DNA of 64,000 nucleotides. It comes from Burkholderiales bacterium (GTDB lineage Bacteria; Pseudomonadota; Gammaproteobacteria; Burkholderiales; SG8-39). Positions 61,882 to 64,000 of the stretch are shown here, one piece after another (positions within the stretch are counted from its first letter, which is position 1; the number at the start of each line of letters is the position of its first letter). A program made the translations under genes and the position numbers. The DNA is taken from positions 1-64,000 of the forward strand of contig JACZJV010000033.1 in assembly GCA_014860355.1 (NCBI GenBank), in the 5' to 3' direction. The notes under the pieces were generated by a model, which did no database searches, was not told the DNA's origin, and worked only from the letters and a program-made list of their open reading frames with translations.

Positions 61882-62422
61882 CCGGCGATCTGATGGTGCT
61901 TGGTTCCACCAGCACCTGCTCCGCGCTATCGCCCAGCGAGATTTGACCTTCCTGTATGGTGCAATGCAGTTGCATATTGCGCTGCGCGAGCCTGGCCAGC
62001 GCCTGGCTCGAAGCCGCCGGCAGCGTGACCACGGTCAGGTTGGCGTTGCGCTCGAGCTTGCCGGCTATCTGATCCCACCAGATGGCGGCGCCCTGGCCGC
62101 CGTAGCTGTAGACGAATACCTCGCGCGCGCGGCCGCAGGCGCGGCGTATGCGCTTCTCGTCGGGCTGGCCTACGTCTATCCACAGTTCGATCGCGCCGGT
62201 CAGGTCCTTGCGCCACAAGTCGGGCTCGTCCTCCGTGCTCAGCCCTTTGCCGAATGCCAGGGTCTCGCCCGCGTGCAGCGCGTAGGCGAGCAGGCGCACC
62301 ATCATGCGCTCGTCCGTCTCGGACGGGTGGCGGGCAATGGTGAGCGCGTGGTCGCGGTAATAGTTGCGATCCATGTCGGCGATCTGCAGCTCGGCTTTGA
62401 AAATGGTTGCCTTGAGGGCCAT
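61865..62422 (-). CDS. yaeQ: YaeQ family protein
   Basis: A 185-residue protein with the YaeQ pattern: KATIFKAELQIADMDRNYYR, HALTIARHPSETDERMMVRL, LAFGKGLSTEDEPDLWRKDL, and LWIDVGQPDEKRIRRACGRA. The fold is PD-(D/E)XK-like (nuclease-type) but its activity is not known; links to RfaH-independent transcription have been suggested for E. coli YaeQ. Convergent overlap of 17 bp with the upstream small gene. Confidence 0.92.
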   Translation of the reverse strand: MALKATIFKAELQIADMDRNYYRDHALTIARHPSETDERMMVRLLAYALHAGETLAFGKGLSTEDEPDLWRKDLTGAIELWIDVGQPDEKRIRRACGRAREVFVYSYGGQGAAIWWDQIAGKLERNANLTVVTLPAASSQALARLAQRNMQLHCTIQEGQISLGDSAEQVLVEPSTIRSPVKPSR

Positions 62423-62507
62423 GGGGTCGCTACACTTTTTTCGGGAGTTCGGTCTTCGGGCCTACCCGGGTTCGAATCGGGCAGCTGTCGCCTCGAGTGC
62501 GTAGCCG

Positions 62508-62540
62508 GCGCAAAAAGGCAAACGGGGGCGCAAGCCCCCG
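62508..62540 (-). terminator. Rho-independent terminator of the PPIase gene
   Basis: On the minus strand CGGGGGC-TTGC-GCCCCCG (62523-62540) is a perfect stem and loop, followed by GTTTGCCTTTTT. It lies about 35 bp after the stop of the peptidyl-prolyl isomerase gene. Confidence 0.75.
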
Positions 62541-62573
62541 CTGGTCCGGATACGCCGCCGGTTCGGGTCAGGC

Positions 62574-63368
62574 TTACTCGACCTTGGCTTTGGCGCGCAG
62601 GTCGGCCACCGCTTTCTGAAAAATCTGCTCCTGCATGCGCTCCTGGAGCTTGGGCTTGACCTGCTCGAAATCAGGAAAGACCGCCGGGCGTACGTCTTCG
62701 AGTTCAATTACGTGCCAGCCGAACTGGGACTGCACCGGCGTCTCGGTGTGTTTGCCTTTTTCCAGTTTCACCATGGCATCGGAAAATGGTTTGACAAAAC
62801 CGCCCGGCGTATTCCAGTCCAGCTCGCCCCCCTGGTCCTTGGAGCCGGCATCCTTGGAGATTTTCGCCAGGTCGGCGAATTTTTCGCCTTTGCTCAGCTT
62901 ATCGATGATCTCTTTCGCATCGGCCTCCTTTTCGACCAGGATGTGGCGCGCCTTGTATTCCTTGTCACCCCTCTGCGCCTTGATCTTTTCGTATTCGGCT
63001 TTCAGCGTATCGTCGCTGACAGGGTGATTCTTCAGATAGTCGACATGAAAGGCCTGCGCCAGGATGTTGGCGCGCGCGAGTTCGATCTGGGCCAGGGTAT
63101 CGGGGTTCTTGTTGATGCCCATGCGCTTGGCTTCCTGGTTGACCACTTCCAGCGTAATGAGGCTTTCGCGTATTGCCGTGCGCAGTTCCGGCGTGTCCTT
63201 GCGCCCCTGTGCCGTCTGGGCATGCACGATGGTGTCCACCCTGCTCTTGGGGATGGCGACGCCGTTGACGGTCGCGACCTTGGCGTTGGCGCCGGCGGTT
63301 TGTGCCAGGGCGAGGCCCGGCAGCGTAAGTGCGGCTGCCAGGACCAGGCGGGAGAGTGTGGGCTGCAT
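62574..63368 (-). CDS. Parvulin-type peptidyl-prolyl cis-trans isomerase (SurA/PpiC-like)
   Basis: A 264-residue exported protein with signal peptide (LVLAAALTLPGLALAQTAG). The N-terminal half is a helical chaperone-like domain (residues ~30-130) and the rest is a parvulin domain: YKARHILVEKEADAKEII and GGELDWNTPGGFVKPFSDAM, with QFGWHVIELEDVRP. It probably folds outer-membrane or periplasmic proteins. A GAGGAAC ribosome binding site is 6 nt before ATG 63368. It follows bolA by 19 bp. Confidence 0.93.
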   Translation of the reverse strand: MQPTLSRLVLAAALTLPGLALAQTAGANAKVATVNGVAIPKSRVDTIVHAQTAQGRKDTPELRTAIRESLITLEVVNQEAKRMGINKNPDTLAQIELARANILAQAFHVDYLKNHPVSDDTLKAEYEKIKAQRGDKEYKARHILVEKEADAKEIIDKLSKGEKFADLAKISKDAGSKDQGGELDWNTPGGFVKPFSDAMVKLEKGKHTETPVQSQFGWHVIELEDVRPAVFPDFEQVKPKLQERMQEQIFQKAVADLRAKAKVE

Positions 63369-63387
63369 GGATGTTCCTCTAGGTTTG

Positions 63388-63669
63388 TTAGGGTTGCGGA
63401 AGTTGTTGCGATTCTTCTGGGGCCAATGCGCGTATGGCGAGAGCATGGATCTGCTGCTGCATCATCGCACCTAGCGCGGCATAGACCAGGCGGTGCCGTG
63501 CGACCGTGTTCTTGCCGGAGAACTGTGGCGAAACGATGGTGAGCGAGTAATGGCCGCCGCCGCCCTTTGCGCCTTCATGTCCGGCGTGCAGGGCGCTGTC
63601 GTCCCTGATTTCCAGGTGGCTGGGCTGCAGCGCAGCCAGTTTTTGCTCGATGATCTGGGCGACATTCAT
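63388..63669 (-). CDS. bolA: BolA family protein
   Basis: A 93-residue BolA-type protein (start ATG 63669). The KH-like fold motifs ALQPSHLEIRDDSALHAGHE and GGGHYSLTIVSPQF, with HRLVYAALGAMM, are clear. BolA proteins act with monothiol glutaredoxins in iron homeostasis or as DNA-binding regulators. It lies between yciB and the PPIase gene in a tight set on the minus strand. Confidence 0.9.
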   Translation of the reverse strand: MNVAQIIEQKLAALQPSHLEIRDDSALHAGHEGAKGGGGHYSLTIVSPQFSGKNTVARHRLVYAALGAMMQQQIHALAIRALAPEESQQLPQP

Positions 63670-63676
63670 GCGCGGC

Positions 63677-64000
63677 TCACTCGGTGTCTTTCTGTTCCAC
63701 ATACTTGGCCAGGAACAGGCCTTGCCCGATCACGAATGCGAGCATCAGGCCCATGCCGCCGAACAGCTTGAAATTGACCCAGGTGTCCGTAGGATAGTTG
63801 AAGGCGACATACAGGTTGAGTATGCCCATGCAGGCGAAAAACCCGACCCAGCTGAAATTCAGCCTGTTCCAGGCCGGATCAGGCATCTGGATCTGCTCCC
63901 CGAGCATGGTGCGTATCAGGTTCTTGCGGAATACCAGCGCGCTTACGCTCAACACGGACGCGAATAGCCAGTACAGCACAGTCGGCTTCCACTTGATGAA
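63677..64000 (-). CDS. yciB: YciB/septation protein A (5' part outside window)
   Basis: The minus-strand frame enters from the right edge and ends at 63677. The visible C-terminal ~107 residues ([20 protein letters not shown] ... [20 protein letters not shown] ... [20 protein letters not shown]) show the KWKPTV motif and membrane helices of YciB (IspZ), an inner-membrane protein linked to septation. It ends 7 bp before bolA starts. Confidence 0.9.
   Translation of the reverse strand, partial: FIKWKPTVLYWLFASVLSVSALVFRKNLIRTMLGEQIQMPDPAWNRLNFSWVGFFACMGILNLYVAFNYPTDTWVNFKLFGGMGLMLAFVIGQGLFLAKYVEQKDTE

Noticed and set aside
62459-62490. T-arm-like CCCGGGTTCGAATCGGG
   Set aside because: No acceptor, D-arm or anticodon arm around it, so chance similarity is more likely.

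Overview
The window looks like a chromosome segment of a high-GC betaproteobacterium, probably a facultative anaerobe. This is inferred from gene content: an FNR-box-linked ubiUVT set for O2-independent ubiquinone synthesis, a bacteriohemerythrin, a Hut pathway ending in a fused FTCD enzyme, and beta-oxidation genes. No rRNA gene and no complete tRNA is present, so the taxonomy cannot be fixed from the sequence itself.

Region 1 (1-13.9 kb) is the transfer module of an integrative conjugative element or conjugative island of the F-type (MPF-F) class. A tightly overlapping minus-strand operon reads transglycosylase, traA pilin, traL, traE, traK, traB, dsbC, traV, traC, trbI, traF-type peptidase, traW and traU (cut by the left edge). 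A divergent plus-strand operon carries a shortened MobH/TraI_2 protein, the TraD coupling protein and a DUF4400 membrane protein.

Region 2 (13.9-22.0 kb) is accessory DNA with many scars. It holds a nonsense-disrupted resolvase, an XRE-type regulator pair, an intact small serine recombinase, a four-gene lipoprotein operon (CsgG-like, unknown, DUF4810-like, DUF799-like), a second recombinase remnant, a tRNA-like remnant, an AT-rich stretch, the 3' end of an hsdR gene abutting the 3' end of a tyrosine integrase, and a 3' fragment of tRNA-Val(CAC) at 21962-22011 that looks like an attachment site.

Region 3 (22.0-30.1 kb) is mixed housekeeping DNA: DUF2784, a YfcE-type phosphodiesterase, a cystathionine beta-lyase, a Cys-rich small protein, hemerythrin, a Gfo/Idh/MocA oxidoreductase, then hutC-ftcD on the minus strand. 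Region 4 (30.1-37.8 kb) is the divergent histidine-utilisation operon: two HutC-type operators flank a promoter, followed by a branched-chain-type ABC importer (five genes), hutU and hutI. No hutH is in the window.

Region 5 (37.8-49.0 kb) has a Ser/Thr kinase with a cyclic-nucleotide-binding-like tail, an enoyl-CoA hydratase/acyl-CoA dehydrogenase pair, and a TetR-led fatty-acid operon (acyl-CoA dehydrogenase, FadN-type trifunctional-like protein, thiolase), then an AI-2E-family permease.

Region 6 (49.2-58.2 kb) is the most unusual part: two tandem copies of a two-gene unit. Each has a perfect sigma-54-type promoter, a conserved upstream palindrome, a Tat-exported multicopper oxidase of about 870-900 residues, an intercistronic hairpin, and a SCO-cytochrome c fusion with a His-rich tail. 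It looks like a periplasmic, copper-dependent oxidase/electron-transfer system; its substrate cannot be read from the sequence.

Region 7 (58.2-64.0 kb) holds ubiT-ubiV-ubiU, a divergent DUF1415 gene with a shared FNR-like box, a small hypothetical gene, yaeQ, a parvulin-type peptidyl-prolyl isomerase, bolA and the 3' part of yciB.
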